This document shows, one piece after another, positions 56,262 to 64,000 of a DNA stretch of 64,000 nt; position 1 is the first letter of the stretch, and each line of letters opens with the position of its first letter. The DNA comes from Candidatus Tectomicrobia bacterium (lineage in GTDB: Bacteria; UBA8248). Under the pieces are notes generated by a model. It was given only the letters and a program-made list of their open reading frames with translations. It did no database searches and was not told the DNA's origin. The stretch lies in NCBI GenBank assembly GCA_016192135.1, contig JACPUR010000035.1:197338-261337 (forward strand), given 5' to 3'. Position numbers and translations under genes: made by a program.

Positions 56262-57251
56262 ATGAAATACCGCAAGAGCGAGGCCAAGGAATACGCCCGG
56301 GAGGCGCTGCGGGGCATCTGGGACTCCGTCGGCACCCCGTTCACTCCGGAGGGGAAGCTCGACGAGGCCGGCATCCGCCGGAACATGAACCACCTCATCG
56401 AGAACCTCCAGGTGGACGGCAACTACACCTCGGGCAACGTGGCCGAGTTCTGGTCCCTCTCGACCGCCGAGCGCAAGCGGGCGCACGAGGCCTACATCGA
56501 GGCGGCGGCCGGGCGCATCCCCATGATGGCCGGGGTGCACGACCAGTCGGCGGACACCGCGGTGGAGCTGGCCCGCCACGCCCAGGACGTAGGCTACGAT
56601 CTCGTCATCATCCTCACCCCCTTCATCGCCGCCCGGAACGACGCGGCGGTGCTCGAGTACATGACCTACGTCTCGCAGCGCGTGGACATCGGCATCGTCC
56701 TCTTCAACTCGCCGGGCGCCTGCCACCTCATCGGCCCCGAGCTCGCGCGGAGGCTCGCGGCCCTGCCCAACGTCTGCGGAATGAAGCAGACGGACTGGAA
56801 TCCCCACGCCACCATCCTCCTCGAGGAGGCGGTGGGGGACCGGATCGTGATCAGCGTGGCGGAGGAGACCGTCTGGCTCCACAACATGATCCATCTCGGC
56901 CACCGCTGGCTCATCACCTACACCCCGCACACCTACCAGGTGGCGGGCTGGCTCCCGCTCAAGGAGTACACCGAACTGGCCCTGGCCGGTGACCTGAAGC
57001 GCGCGGCGGAGGTCTCGGCCTCCCTGGCCCCGCTCAGGGCCGCGAACAGCCGCTGGATCATGGGCCCCTGGGCCCAGGGGCGGATGCCCGTCGCGGCGCT
57101 CAAGCTCTGGGAGGAGCTCATCGGGATGGCCGCCGGGCCGGTGCGGCCCCCCGCCGTCCCGCTCACGAAGGAAGAGAGGGAAGAGCTGCGCGCCGACCTC
57201 AGGCGCGCCGGGCTGCTCCAGAAGGCGGAGGCGGCCACGGCCCCCCAGTAG
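56262..57251 (+). CDS. Dihydrodipicolinate synthase/N-acetylneuraminate lyase superfamily protein
   Basis: 329 residues from ATG 56262 (GGGAGGAGG upstream). TIM barrel: GIWDSVGTPFTPEGKLDEAGIRRNMNHLIE, SGNVAEFWSLSTAERKRAHEAYIEAAAGRIPMMAGV, and a Schiff-base Lys in NVCGMKQTDWN. The usual catalytic YN.P is FNSPG: Tyr is replaced by Phe, so it is unlikely to be a normal DapA. Probably an aldolase or dehydratase of sugar-acid or aromatic catabolism. Followed 55 bp later by an oxidoreductase, possibly the same pathway. Confidence 0.82.
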   Translation: MKYRKSEAKEYAREALRGIWDSVGTPFTPEGKLDEAGIRRNMNHLIENLQVDGNYTSGNVAEFWSLSTAERKRAHEAYIEAAAGRIPMMAGVHDQSADTAVELARHAQDVGYDLVIILTPFIAARNDAAVLEYMTYVSQRVDIGIVLFNSPGACHLIGPELARRLAALPNVCGMKQTDWNPHATILLEEAVGDRIVISVAEETVWLHNMIHLGHRWLITYTPHTYQVAGWLPLKEYTELALAGDLKRAAEVSASLAPLRAANSRWIMGPWAQGRMPVAALKLWEELIGMAAGPVRPPAVPLTKEEREELRADLRRAGLLQKAEAATAPQ

Positions 57252-57306
57252 CCTGCGCCGGCGCGCCGGGCGCCCTTCACCGCGCTTCATTCCGTCGGGA
57301 GGAAAG

Positions 57307-58344
57307 ATGGCGTTCGAGCCCGTCCGCGTCGCGTCCATGGGCCTGGGGAGGTGGGCCAACGTCCTGGCCGACGCCGCCCTGCGGGGCGGGAAGATACGCC
57401 TCGTCTCGTGCTTCAGCCGCACCCCCGAGAAGCGCCGGGAGTTCAGCCGCCGCTACGGGACGCGCGAGGCCGTGGCCTTCGATGAGTTCTTGAAGGACCC
57501 CGAGGTGGAGGCGGTCATCCTCACCACCCCCAACCACAACCACCTGGAGCACATCGAGGCGCTTGCCTCGGCCGGGAAGCACGTCTACTGCGAGAAGCCC
57601 ATCGCCCACAGCCTCGAGCACGCGCGCAGGATCGTCCAGGCGGTGGAGCGGGCCGGGGTCAAGCTCGCCGTCGGGCACAGCGCCCGGCGGCTCGCCCCCT
57701 CGCGCAAGCTCAAGGCGCTGATCGAGGCGGGTGAGATCGGGAAGGTCTCCATGTGCGAGAGCAACTTCTGCACCGAGCGCGGCCTCGAGCTCAACCCGGC
57801 CATGTGGCGCGCGAGCGGGGAGCTGAACCCGACGGGCGTGGTCATCCAGCTCTCCATCCACCACATCGACACCCTGCGCTACCTGAACGGGCCCGTCCGG
57901 ACCGTCATCGGCCGCCTCAAGCGCATGCACGCCACCGCCGACGTGGAGGACACCTCCATGATCGTCATGGAGCACGAGAACGGCGTCCTCTCCTACGTGG
58001 GCGGCGGCTGGGCCTGCCCCTGGGCCTTCCACATGAACGTCCACGGCACCAAGGGGGTGGCCCACTTCCGCATCACGGGCCAGCAGTGGCGCGATCCCTC
58101 CAAGGCCCCCGAGCCCATCCGGCTGCGCATCGACCGCGACCCGCTCGGGAAGGACACGGTGCACGACATGCCCGAGGGCGACATGTTCCGGGACGCGCTG
58201 GAGGACTTCGCCTCCTGCGTGCGCGAGGGCCGCTCGCCCGAGGTGGACGGCCGCGCGGCCTACGAGGCCCTCGCCGTGGTCTACGCCGCGGCCGAGAGCT
58301 CGCGGGCGGGGCGGGCGGTGGAGCTCGGGCCGTTCATGGCGTGA
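57307..58344 (+). CDS. Gfo/Idh/MocA family oxidoreductase (copy 1)
   Basis: 345 residues. N-terminal Rossmann domain with the dinucleotide loop MGLGRWANVLA, then FSRTPEKRREFSRRYG, ILTTPNHNHLEHIEALASAGKHVYCEKPIAHSLEHARRIV. EKP is the family catalytic-Lys motif. The C-terminal alpha/beta domain starts near residue 125, with HHIDTLRYLNGPV giving the conserved His-x3-D/L region. NAD(P)-dependent dehydrogenase of a sugar or sugar-like alcohol. Related to the copy at 60381. Lies downstream of the DapA-like gene. Confidence 0.87.
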   Translation: MAFEPVRVASMGLGRWANVLADAALRGGKIRLVSCFSRTPEKRREFSRRYGTREAVAFDEFLKDPEVEAVILTTPNHNHLEHIEALASAGKHVYCEKPIAHSLEHARRIVQAVERAGVKLAVGHSARRLAPSRKLKALIEAGEIGKVSMCESNFCTERGLELNPAMWRASGELNPTGVVIQLSIHHIDTLRYLNGPVRTVIGRLKRMHATADVEDTSMIVMEHENGVLSYVGGGWACPWAFHMNVHGTKGVAHFRITGQQWRDPSKAPEPIRLRIDRDPLGKDTVHDMPEGDMFRDALEDFASCVREGRSPEVDGRAAYEALAVVYAAAESSRAGRAVELGPFMA

Positions 58345-58389
58345 AGAGAGAGGGAGAGGGAAGAGCAACAGATCCTGCGCTTTGATGTT

Positions 58390-58471
58390 CCCCCTCCCTC
58401 CGGGAGGGGGTAGGGGGAGGGAGGGCACCCGGGCGCTTCCCCCTCCCCAACCTTCCCCCGAAGGGGGAGGG
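58390..58471. repeat. Pair of GC-rich hairpins
   Basis: Hairpin 1: 58390-58398 with 58402-58410. Hairpin 2: 58451-58459 with 58463-58471. Each is followed by nearly the same GGGGGAGGGAGGGCA stretch, so the region looks like two copies of one intergenic element. It fills most of the 222-bp gap before the DinB-like gene. Confidence 0.6.
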
Positions 58472-58566
58472 AGGGCAATTCCGATATCGGTGGTCTTGCA
58501 GGGCGTGTGGTCGTGGCCCTGCTAGAAGGCGCAAACGATCCATTGCCAAGGGAGGTGGTCTTTTCC

Positions 58567-59091
58567 ATGGAATCGCCCGCATTCGTTTTGAACGTGCTGA
58601 CGCGCAACGTGCAGCAGGTGCAGAAGGCGCTCGAGGGGATGAAGGACGCCGACCTCCGCATCACCCCCGACGCGGTGAAGGCCAACCCGGCCGGCTGGCT
58701 CGTCTGGCACCAGTCGCGCTTCGCCGACCTGGTGCTCTCCCACATCGGGGGCAAGGCCCAGGCCTGGGCCGAGGGCCAGTGGGCCGGGAAATTCCCCGGC
58801 GCCCCCTCCGACCTCAAGAAGACGGGCCTGGGGGACACCATGGAGCAGGTGATGGCCATGAGCTTCCCGAAGGCGGCGCTCTCGGGCTACCTGAACGCCG
58901 TGCTGGAGAAGGCCAAGAGCGTCCTCTCCGGCCTCGCCTCCGCCGATTTCGGCCGCGAAATCCAGCACCCCCTCCGCGCCGAGAAGATCAAGATCGGCGA
59001 CCTGCTCGCCGCCATGACCACCGACTTCATCCAGCACTCGGGCCAGGTCTGCTACCTGCGGGGCTACGTCACGGGACCAGGGTGGAGATAA
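58567..59091 (+). CDS. DinB-fold (DUF664-type) protein
   Basis: 174 residues from ATG 58567. Four-helix bundle with the DinB layout: an N-terminal helix with LEGMKDADLRITPDAVKANPAGWLVWHQSRFADLVLSHI and a C-terminal FIQHSGQVCYLRGY, which supply the His residues that bind metal in this superfamily. Members include mycothiol- or bacillithiol-dependent transferases and stress proteins; the specific role is unknown. Terminator at 59109. Confidence 0.75.
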   Translation: MESPAFVLNVLTRNVQQVQKALEGMKDADLRITPDAVKANPAGWLVWHQSRFADLVLSHIGGKAQAWAEGQWAGKFPGAPSDLKKTGLGDTMEQVMAMSFPKAALSGYLNAVLEKAKSVLSGLASADFGREIQHPLRAEKIKIGDLLAAMTTDFIQHSGQVCYLRGYVTGPGWR

Positions 59092-59108
59092 GGAAGCAAG
59101 CTGAAAGA

Positions 59109-59141
59109 AGAAGACCCCGCCGGCATCCGGCGGGGTCTTCT
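59109..59141. terminator. Strong hairpin terminator between DinB-like gene and tRNA-Glu
   Basis: Perfect 15-bp stem (59109-59123 with 59127-59141), three-base loop CAT. T-rich flanks on both sides make it usable for the DinB-like gene (+) and for tRNA-Glu (-), which converge here. Confidence 0.8.
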
Positions 59142-59160
59142 CTTGCTTGAAGATGAAACT

Positions 59161-59235
59161 TGGTGACCCCTAGGGGACTCGAACCCCTGTTCCCGGCGTG
59201 AGAGGCCGGTGTCCTGACCGCTAGACGAAGGGGCC
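59161..59235 (-). tRNA. tRNA-Glu (anticodon CUC)
   Basis: 75 nt with CCA encoded. Minus strand: acceptor GGCCCCT pairs with AGGGGTC; anticodon stem CCGGC/GCCGG holds loop CTCTCAC with anticodon CTC; T-arm GGGGTTCGAGTCCCC is complete. It reads GAG codons. The rest of the 318-bp gap (59236-59409) holds only a possible promoter region for this tRNA and the ribosome site of the next gene. Confidence 0.97.
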
Positions 59236-59409
59236 ATCGAAGGCGTTGGCTGTCTGACCGGAAGGGAAAAACTGCCTTCCGAGGGGCGGAATGTAGCCCC
59301 TCCCCGGAGCCGCGTCAACCGCCCCCGCCTTTTCCTCAAATTCCCAAACGGGTAGATTGCACTCGGGGCGGCATTGGGGCCGCCCGGCAGGATTTCTCCG
59401 GGAGGTTTC

Positions 59410-60372
59410 ATGAAAGCGCCGCGCAAGGGAGAGGACGGCCGGCGGCCCGGGCGGGGGGATTCCCTCTCGCCCCAGGCCCTCATCGGCCGTTTCGCCGGGG
59501 AGGGCTTCGTGCTCTCCCGCCCGGCGGCGCGGGCCCTGGCCCTGGCCGACGCCCTGGAGAAGCCTCTCCTCCTGGAGGGGCCGCCCGGCGTCGGCAAGAC
59601 CGAGATCGCCCGCCTCTGGGCCCTGGCCACGGGGAGCCCCCTGGTGCGCCTCCAGTGCTACGAGGGGTTGGACGAGGCGCGCGCCCTCTACGAGTGGTCC
59701 TACGGCAAGCAGATCCTCTACAGCCAGCTCCTGCGGGAGAAAGTCGGCGAGGTGCTGGGCGGGGCGCCCTCGCTCGAGGAGGCGGTGGCGCGGCTCAAGG
59801 GCCAGGCGGACGTCTTCTTCTCGATGGACTTCCTGCTGCCGAGGCCCCTGATGCGGGCGCTGCTCTCGCCCGAGCGGGCGGTGCTGCTCGTGGACGAGAT
59901 CGACCGCAGCGACGAGGAGTTCGAGGCCTTCCTCCTGGAGATGCTGCAGGACTTCCAGGTGAGCGTCCCGGAGCTGGGCACGGTGAAGGCGGTCCACCGG
60001 CCCCGCGTCGTCTTGACGAGCAACGACTCCCGCGACCTGGCCGACGCCCTGCGCCGCCGCTGCCTCTACCTCTACATCGACTACCCCTCGGTGGAGGAGG
60101 AGGCGGCCATCCTGGCCCTCCGCGCGCCGGGGCTCCCCGAGGCGCTCCGCCGCCAACTCGCCGCCTTCGTGGGGAGGCTGCGCCGCGCGGGGCTCCGCAA
60201 GGCCCCGGGGGTGGCCGAGGCCATCGATTGGGCGCTGGCCCTCGCCGCCGTGGGCGCGGAGGACCTGGGCCGGCCCGCCCTGGAGGAGACCCTGGGCGCC
60301 CTCCTCAAGCACCGCGAGGACCTGAAGCAGGTCTTGGACAACCTCGCCACCCTCCGCCCCCCCGCCGTCTGA
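59410..60372 (+). CDS. MoxR-family AAA+ ATPase (CoxD-like)
   Basis: 320 residues from ATG 59410 (GGGAGGTTTC upstream). Walker [16 protein letters not shown], Walker B AVLLVDEIDRSDEEFEAFLLEMLQD, sensor 1 LTSNDSRDLADALRRRC. The segment RLQCYEGLDEARALYEWSYGKQILY is typical of the CoxD branch. MoxR ATPases work with VWA proteins to insert cofactors or mature metalloenzymes; the CoxE-like partner is two genes downstream. No CO dehydrogenase genes are seen here. Confidence 0.9.
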   Translation: MKAPRKGEDGRRPGRGDSLSPQALIGRFAGEGFVLSRPAARALALADALEKPLLLEGPPGVGKTEIARLWALATGSPLVRLQCYEGLDEARALYEWSYGKQILYSQLLREKVGEVLGGAPSLEEAVARLKGQADVFFSMDFLLPRPLMRALLSPERAVLLVDEIDRSDEEFEAFLLEMLQDFQVSVPELGTVKAVHRPRVVLTSNDSRDLADALRRRCLYLYIDYPSVEEEAAILALRAPGLPEALRRQLAAFVGRLRRAGLRKAPGVAEAIDWALALAAVGAEDLGRPALEETLGALLKHREDLKQVLDNLATLRPPAV

Positions 60373-60380
60373 GGCGGCCG

Positions 60381-61397
60381 GTGACGAAGCCCCTTCGGGT
60401 GGCGTCGGTGGGCCTCGGCCGCTGGGCGGCCGTGCTGGCGGAGGGGGTCCGGCGCGTCCCCGTTCTCGAGATCGCCGGCTGCTTCAGCCGCTCGGAAGAG
60501 CGCCGCGCGTCCTTCGCCTCGAAGTACGGCGGGACGCCCTACCCGAGCTACGAGGCGCTCCTGGCGGACGGCTCGGTGGACGCCGTCCTCCTCACCACCC
60601 CCCACAGCGCCCACCACGCGCAGATCCTCGCCGCGGCGCGGGCCGGGAAGCACGTCTTCTGCGAGAAGCCCCTCACCCTCGCCGTGGAGGACGCCCGCTC
60701 GGCGATGTATGCCTGCGCCCGGGCGGGGGTGGCCCTGGTGGTGGGCCACTGCTGGCGCTTCGTGGGAGCCGTGCAGCGGGCCAAGGGCCTGATCGAGGAG
60801 GGCGATCTGGGCGAGGTGGTCCAGGCGGCCGGCCACTTCGGGAACCCCCGGGCACTCAGCCTGGGGCAGGAGGCCTGGCGCGACGCCCCGGAGGAATCCC
60901 CGGGCGGGCCCCTGACCGGGCCGGGCTTCCACTTGATGGACGTCCTCCACTACCTCCTCGGGCCGGTGGAGCGGGCGAACGCCGCCTTCCGCCAGCGCCT
61001 GACCGGGGGCCGGATGCCGGACACCGCCCTCGCCACCCTTCAGTTCCGATCGGGCGCCCTCGCCCACGTGAGCGCGAGCTTCATCACCCAGCGCTGCTAC
61101 CGCCTCGCGCTGTTCGGCACGAGGGCCAACGCCTACCTCGAACTCGTTTCCCTGGAGGGGGCCGGGCCCTCGACCCTCTCCCTGCACCGGATCGGCGAGC
61201 CTCATCCGGCGGACGTGCCCGTGCCCCAGGAGGACATGATCCGCCTCCAGATGGCCTTCTTCGCCCGCACGGTGCGGGAGGGCGCGCCGCCATTGGCTGG
61301 GGGCAGGGAAGGGCTTGCCCTCGTGGCCCTGCTCTCGGCCCTCGCCGCCTCGGCGGAGTCGGGGCGCTGGGAAACCCCCGCCGCCCAGGAAGGATGA
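60381..61397 (+). CDS. Gfo/Idh/MocA family oxidoreductase (copy 2)
   Basis: 338 residues from GTG 60381, eight bases after the MoxR gene. Dinucleotide loop VGLGRWAAVLA, GCFSRSEERRASFASKYGG, LLTTPHSAHHAQILAAARAGKHVFCEKPLTLAVEDA with the EKP motif, and GFHLMDVLHYLLGPV. It is a paralogue of the protein at 57307, sharing the unusual GLGRWA loop. It lies between the two parts of a MoxR/CoxE pair, three bases before the latter, so all three are probably one operon. Substrate unknown. Confidence 0.87.
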   Translation: MTKPLRVASVGLGRWAAVLAEGVRRVPVLEIAGCFSRSEERRASFASKYGGTPYPSYEALLADGSVDAVLLTTPHSAHHAQILAAARAGKHVFCEKPLTLAVEDARSAMYACARAGVALVVGHCWRFVGAVQRAKGLIEEGDLGEVVQAAGHFGNPRALSLGQEAWRDAPEESPGGPLTGPGFHLMDVLHYLLGPVERANAAFRQRLTGGRMPDTALATLQFRSGALAHVSASFITQRCYRLALFGTRANAYLELVSLEGAGPSTLSLHRIGEPHPADVPVPQEDMIRLQMAFFARTVREGAPPLAGGREGLALVALLSALAASAESGRWETPAAQEG

Positions 61398-61400
61398 CCG

Positions 61401-62801
61401 ATGCAGCGCGGCCTCGCCCGCTTCGCCCGCCGCCTCCGCCGCGAGGGCCTGCGCGTCTCGACGGGGGAGATGCTGGACGCGGCCCGGGTTCTCCTCGCCG
61501 ATGCACACGCGGGAGAGAGCGATCTCGGCGACAAGGACCTCCTCCGCGAGGCGCTCCGCCTCGCCCTCGTGAAGCGCCGCGAGGACTTCGCCCGCTTCGA
61601 CGCCGCCTTCGAGGCCCACTTCGCCCCTCCCGGCGGGCCTTCGCCCGAGAAGAAGCGCGGGCGCCGCAAGGGCCGCGTCGCGGAGGGAGGGGAAGGCGGC
61701 AGGGGCCGCCCCGCCGGCCCCTCGGTTCCCGGCTTGCCCTCTCCGGGCGAGCCCTCTCCCTTGCAGCGCCTGAGCAAGCTGCGCCTCCCGCGCCCCCGCG
61801 CCGAGACGCCCCCGCCCGCCGCGCCGGGCCAGGAGGCGGGCGAAGAGGCGGACGACCATCCTCCCACGCCTGGGGAGGCCGCCGCCGCCCTCGCCGAGTT
61901 GCTGCTGGGGAAAAAGGAAGAGCCGGAGGAAAAGGGGAAGGAAAAGCGCGGGGAGAAATTCGCCTGCCCCGTCCTGCGCGCCGAGAGGCGCCCCCCGGGG
62001 CGGCGGCCCGCCTCGGTCCGTCCCGTCGAGCGGAAGGACCTTCGCGGCAGGTGGACGGCGGAAGACGAGAGGGCGCTCGCGGACGAGGTGGAGCGCGAGC
62101 TCCTGCGCCTGCGGATGCGGCGGGTTCGCCGCAAGCGCATGGCCCGGCGGGGGGCGCTCTGGGTGCAGCGGGCGCTGCGGCGCTCGGTCGCGACGGACGG
62201 GGTGCCCATGCGCCTCCCGAGGCGGCGGCCGGGACGGCGGGAGCCGAGGCTCCTCCTCCTGGTGGACGTCTCGGGCTCGGCGGCGCGGGCGGCGGCGGCC
62301 TTCCTCGCCCTGGCCTCGCGCCTGGGGGAGTCCTTCCGGAAGATCGCCGTCTACTTCTACGTGGACGGCGCGGCCGAGGCCACGGACCTGCTCGGGGACT
62401 TCCTCCGGGAGCGGCCCACCCGCGCGGCCTTGGAGCGGGCGGCGGAGCGCCTGCCGGGCCTCAACCTCCACGCCTTGAGTGACATGGGGCGGGCGCTCTA
62501 TCAGGTGCTGGAGAGGGAGGAGCGGGCGCTGCGTCGCGACACCCTCGTCCTCATCCTGGGGGACGGGCGCAACAACCGGCTCGATCCCTGCGCCTGGGCG
62601 CTGGAAGCCATGCGCGCCAAGGCGCGGCGGGTGGTGTGGCTCGTGCCCGAGCCCTTCCGCGAGTGGGGGACGGGGGATTCCGACCTCCCGGCCTACTCGC
62701 GCCACTGCGACCTGATGGTGGAGGCGGCGGACCTGGCGGGGCTCAAGCGCGGCCTGCGCCGGGCAGGGAGCCGGTTCGGAGGGATGGGCGGGGAATCGTA
62801 G
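61401..62801 (+). CDS. VWA-domain CoxE-like protein
   Basis: 466 residues. N-terminal helical part (GLRVSTGEMLDAARVL ... DLLREALRLALVKRREDFARFDAAFEAHF, residues 1-75), a Pro/Lys/Glu-rich linker (about 75-215), and a VWA domain with the MIDAS motif DVSGS (LLLLVDVSGSAARAAAAFLALA) and LILGDGRNNRLDPC. This is the CoxE layout. Partner of the MoxR ATPase at 59410. Confidence 0.87.
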   Translation: MQRGLARFARRLRREGLRVSTGEMLDAARVLLADAHAGESDLGDKDLLREALRLALVKRREDFARFDAAFEAHFAPPGGPSPEKKRGRRKGRVAEGGEGGRGRPAGPSVPGLPSPGEPSPLQRLSKLRLPRPRAETPPPAAPGQEAGEEADDHPPTPGEAAAALAELLLGKKEEPEEKGKEKRGEKFACPVLRAERRPPGRRPASVRPVERKDLRGRWTAEDERALADEVERELLRLRMRRVRRKRMARRGALWVQRALRRSVATDGVPMRLPRRRPGRREPRLLLLVDVSGSAARAAAAFLALASRLGESFRKIAVYFYVDGAAEATDLLGDFLRERPTRAALERAAERLPGLNLHALSDMGRALYQVLEREERALRRDTLVLILGDGRNNRLDPCAWALEAMRAKARRVVWLVPEPFREWGTGDSDLPAYSRHCDLMVEAADLAGLKRGLRRAGSRFGGMGGES

Positions 62802-62820
62802 GGCGTTCAGCCGAACGCCC
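62801..62820. repeat. Hairpin after the CoxE-like gene
   Basis: GGGCGTTC (62801-62808), loop AGCC, GAACGCCC (62813-62820): a perfect 8-bp hairpin directly at the stop codon of the CoxE-like gene. It has no T-tract. Confidence 0.5.
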
Positions 62821-62849
62821 CTGCAGGCCGGGCGGCAGCGCAGGGTTTG

Positions 62850-62881
62850 CCGTAGGGGCGGTTCGCGAACCGCCCCTACGG
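62850..62881. repeat. Perfect 32-bp palindrome
   Basis: CCGTAGGGGCGGTTCG is followed directly by its exact reverse complement (16 + 16 bases, no loop), with the GGTTCGCGAACC core often seen in dispersed intergenic palindromes of environmental bacteria. Lies in the 209-bp gap between the CoxE-like and YCII genes. Confidence 0.75.
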
Positions 62882-63010
62882 AGGCGGCGGGCAGGCTGAG
62901 GATGCCGCCGGTTCTTATCCCCGGTTGACGCGCCGGGGCGGCATCGTCCAAGGTGGAAGAACCCTGCTCATGCGATGATCGCGAGAATGCCAAAAGGAGG
63001 CTGCGCCGCC

Positions 63011-63628
63011 ATGATGTTCTCCATCAAGATCTACGACAAGCCGGGCTCCCAGGCGCTGCGGGACGCCCACCGCAAGGCCCACCTCGACTACCTGAAGTCC
63101 TTCGACGAGAAGACCCTCTTCGCCGGGCCCTTCCTGGCCGAGGACAACGCGACCGAGCTCGGGAGCATGCGCCTGCTCGACTTCCCGGACCGCGCGGCGG
63201 CCGAGCGGCACGTGGCGGAGGAGCCCTACATCCTGGGCGGCTGCCAGGAGCGCCCCGCCATCCACCGCTGGCGGCCGGGCGTGCCCCACACCTGGCGCGA
63301 CTGCCCCCGGACGGAGGGGAACGAGCAGTTCTACGTCTTCGTCCTCGACAAGCCGGGCGGCACCGCGCTCCGCGCCCGGATCAAGGACGTGAACCGAAGG
63401 TACATGGAGGGCTTCGCCCGGAACGTGATGGTGCGGGGGCCGCTCCTCTCGGACGAGGGCCGGGACGAGATCGGCACCACCATGCTCCTCGACTTCCCGG
63501 GGATGCGCGCCGCCCGGGCCTTCCTCGACGGCGCGCCCTACAGCAAGGAAGGCCTCTGGGGCCAGGTGGAGTTCCACCGCTGGCGCTTCGGCCGGGTGTT
63601 CGACCGCCTCAAGGTGCCGGCGAAGTAG
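63011..63628 (+). CDS. Tandem YCII-domain protein
   Basis: 205 residues from ATG 63011 (AAAGGAGG upstream). Two ferredoxin-like YCII domains in a row: residues about 1-97 and 108-200, each with the order strand, 'LR..H..YL' helix, 'GPLL.d.g.e.G...LLDFP', 'A..F/HV...PY', 'HRW'. Domain 1 keeps the conserved His (RKAHLDYL); domain 2 has Asn there (KDVNRRYM). YCII domains are possible small enzymes or stabilisers; function unknown. Confidence 0.82.
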   Translation: MMFSIKIYDKPGSQALRDAHRKAHLDYLKSFDEKTLFAGPFLAEDNATELGSMRLLDFPDRAAAERHVAEEPYILGGCQERPAIHRWRPGVPHTWRDCPRTEGNEQFYVFVLDKPGGTALRARIKDVNRRYMEGFARNVMVRGPLLSDEGRDEIGTTMLLDFPGMRAARAFLDGAPYSKEGLWGQVEFHRWRFGRVFDRLKVPAK

Positions 63629-63693
63629 GGGGAGAAGGAAAACTCGCGGAGAGTTCGGGGAGAGTGCGCGGTGAGATGTACCCGTGGAGATGG

Positions 63694-64000
63694 TCAGGCG
63701 CCCGAATGGCCCACGCGCCTGGACTGGAAGAGGCGCAGCTTCTCCTCGCTCATGCGGGCCAGCTTCTCCAGGCTCCGGTCGTCCGGCAGGAAGGCCCCGC
63801 GCAGATCGAAGGCCCCCCGCTCGAACACGATGCCCCCGCCCGGCCGGCCGCCGCGCCCGCGCTCCTCCTCGAAGAGCTCGCGTATGACCGGCCGGAGGCC
63901 CTCCCTGAGCGCCCGCACCGAGGGCTCGGAGTCCACGTTCAAGACATGCTCGGGCCCCCTCTCGCCCAGGAGCCTGAGGGAGGGCCCGGTGATGAAGCGC
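63694..64000 (-). CDS. Unidentified protein, C-terminal part only
   Basis: About 100 residues of an open frame running off the right edge on the minus strand. Visible sequence is charged and Arg/Glu/Gly-rich (ELFEEERGRGGRPGGGIVFERGAFDLRGAFLPDDRSLEKLARMSEEKLRLFQSRRVGHSGA-like end, given here in part: RSLEKLARMSEEKLRLF). No domain is recognised. Codon third positions are GC-rich like its neighbours, so it is probably real. Confidence 0.55.
   Translation of the reverse strand, partial: RFITGPSLRLLGERGPEHVLNVDSEPSVRALREGLRPVIRELFEEERGRGGRPGGGIVFERGAFDLRGAFLPDDRSLEKLARMSEEKLRLFQSRRVGHSGA

Noticed and set aside
60081-62993. 970-codon open frame antisense to MoxR/oxidoreductase/CoxE genes
   Set aside because: Arg/Pro/Gly-rich shadow; all three plus-strand genes have diagnostic motifs.

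Overview
This is a 64 kb, very GC-rich, gene-dense chromosomal window from a free-living Gram-negative bacterium. Lipoproteins with lipoboxes, a LolB-like protein, MreBCD/RodA/PBP2 and SecDF-YajC point to a diderm cell. The gene orders lolB-ispE-prs-rplY-pth, rpsF-ssb-rpsR-rplI-dnaB, tgt-yajC-secD-secF, dprA-smg-topA-trmFO-xerC-hslV-hslU and argB-argD-argF-argG resemble deltaproteobacteria-like phyla (Desulfobacterota, Methylomirabilota, Tectomicrobia). That placement is inference from synteny and composition only. I see no prophage, insertion sequence, CRISPR array or plasmid gene.

Layout. 1-18.9 kb (+ strand): acyltransferase end, DUF721/DciA-like protein, TPR lipoprotein, LolB-like lipoprotein, ispE, prs, L25, pth, a K+-dependent-type membrane pyrophosphatase, the S6-SSB-S18-L9 cluster, dnaB, alr, an orphan MlaF-type ATPase, tgt, yajC, secD and secF. 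18.9-42.7 kb (- strand): an almost unbroken run of 19 genes, read from mreB down through mreC, mreD, mrdA, rodA, a fused radical-SAM/DUF2344 protein, RNase G, a CpoB-like TPR lipoprotein, dprA, smg, topA, trmFO, xerC, hslV, hslU and argB-D-F-G. 43-49 kb: a PpiD-like chaperone (+), then thiD, a cupin, glgP and an AbrB-type regulator (-).

49.3-54.1 kb (+) is the most interesting part: a cysteine-biosynthesis operon based on a ubiquitin-like sulfur carrier. Order: cysK, CysO-like carrier, a degenerate E1-like protein, CysM-like synthase, a JAMM/Mec peptidase, a catalytic E1 lacking its N-terminus, and an Rrf2 regulator with three cysteines. The mycobacterial CysO-CysM-Mec pathway is known. Two things look new here. 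The E1 appears divided into an active subunit missing the first 22 residues of MoeB (with the ATP-contacting arginine) and an inactive subunit that keeps this arginine motif but has lost the whole ATP site. The carrier ends in Gly-Gly-Arg, so it should need trimming before use. A strong promoter with an AT-rich dyad between -35 and -10 precedes the operon.

54.1-64 kb is accessory: a PQQ-type sugar dehydrogenase, a cytochrome P460-like heme protein, a DapA-superfamily lyase without the usual catalytic Tyr, two paralogous Gfo/Idh/MocA oxidoreductases, a DinB-fold protein, tRNA-Glu(CUC), a MoxR ATPase/CoxE-VWA pair split by one of the oxidoreductases, a tandem YCII protein, several GC-rich palindromes, and a partial unknown gene at the right edge.
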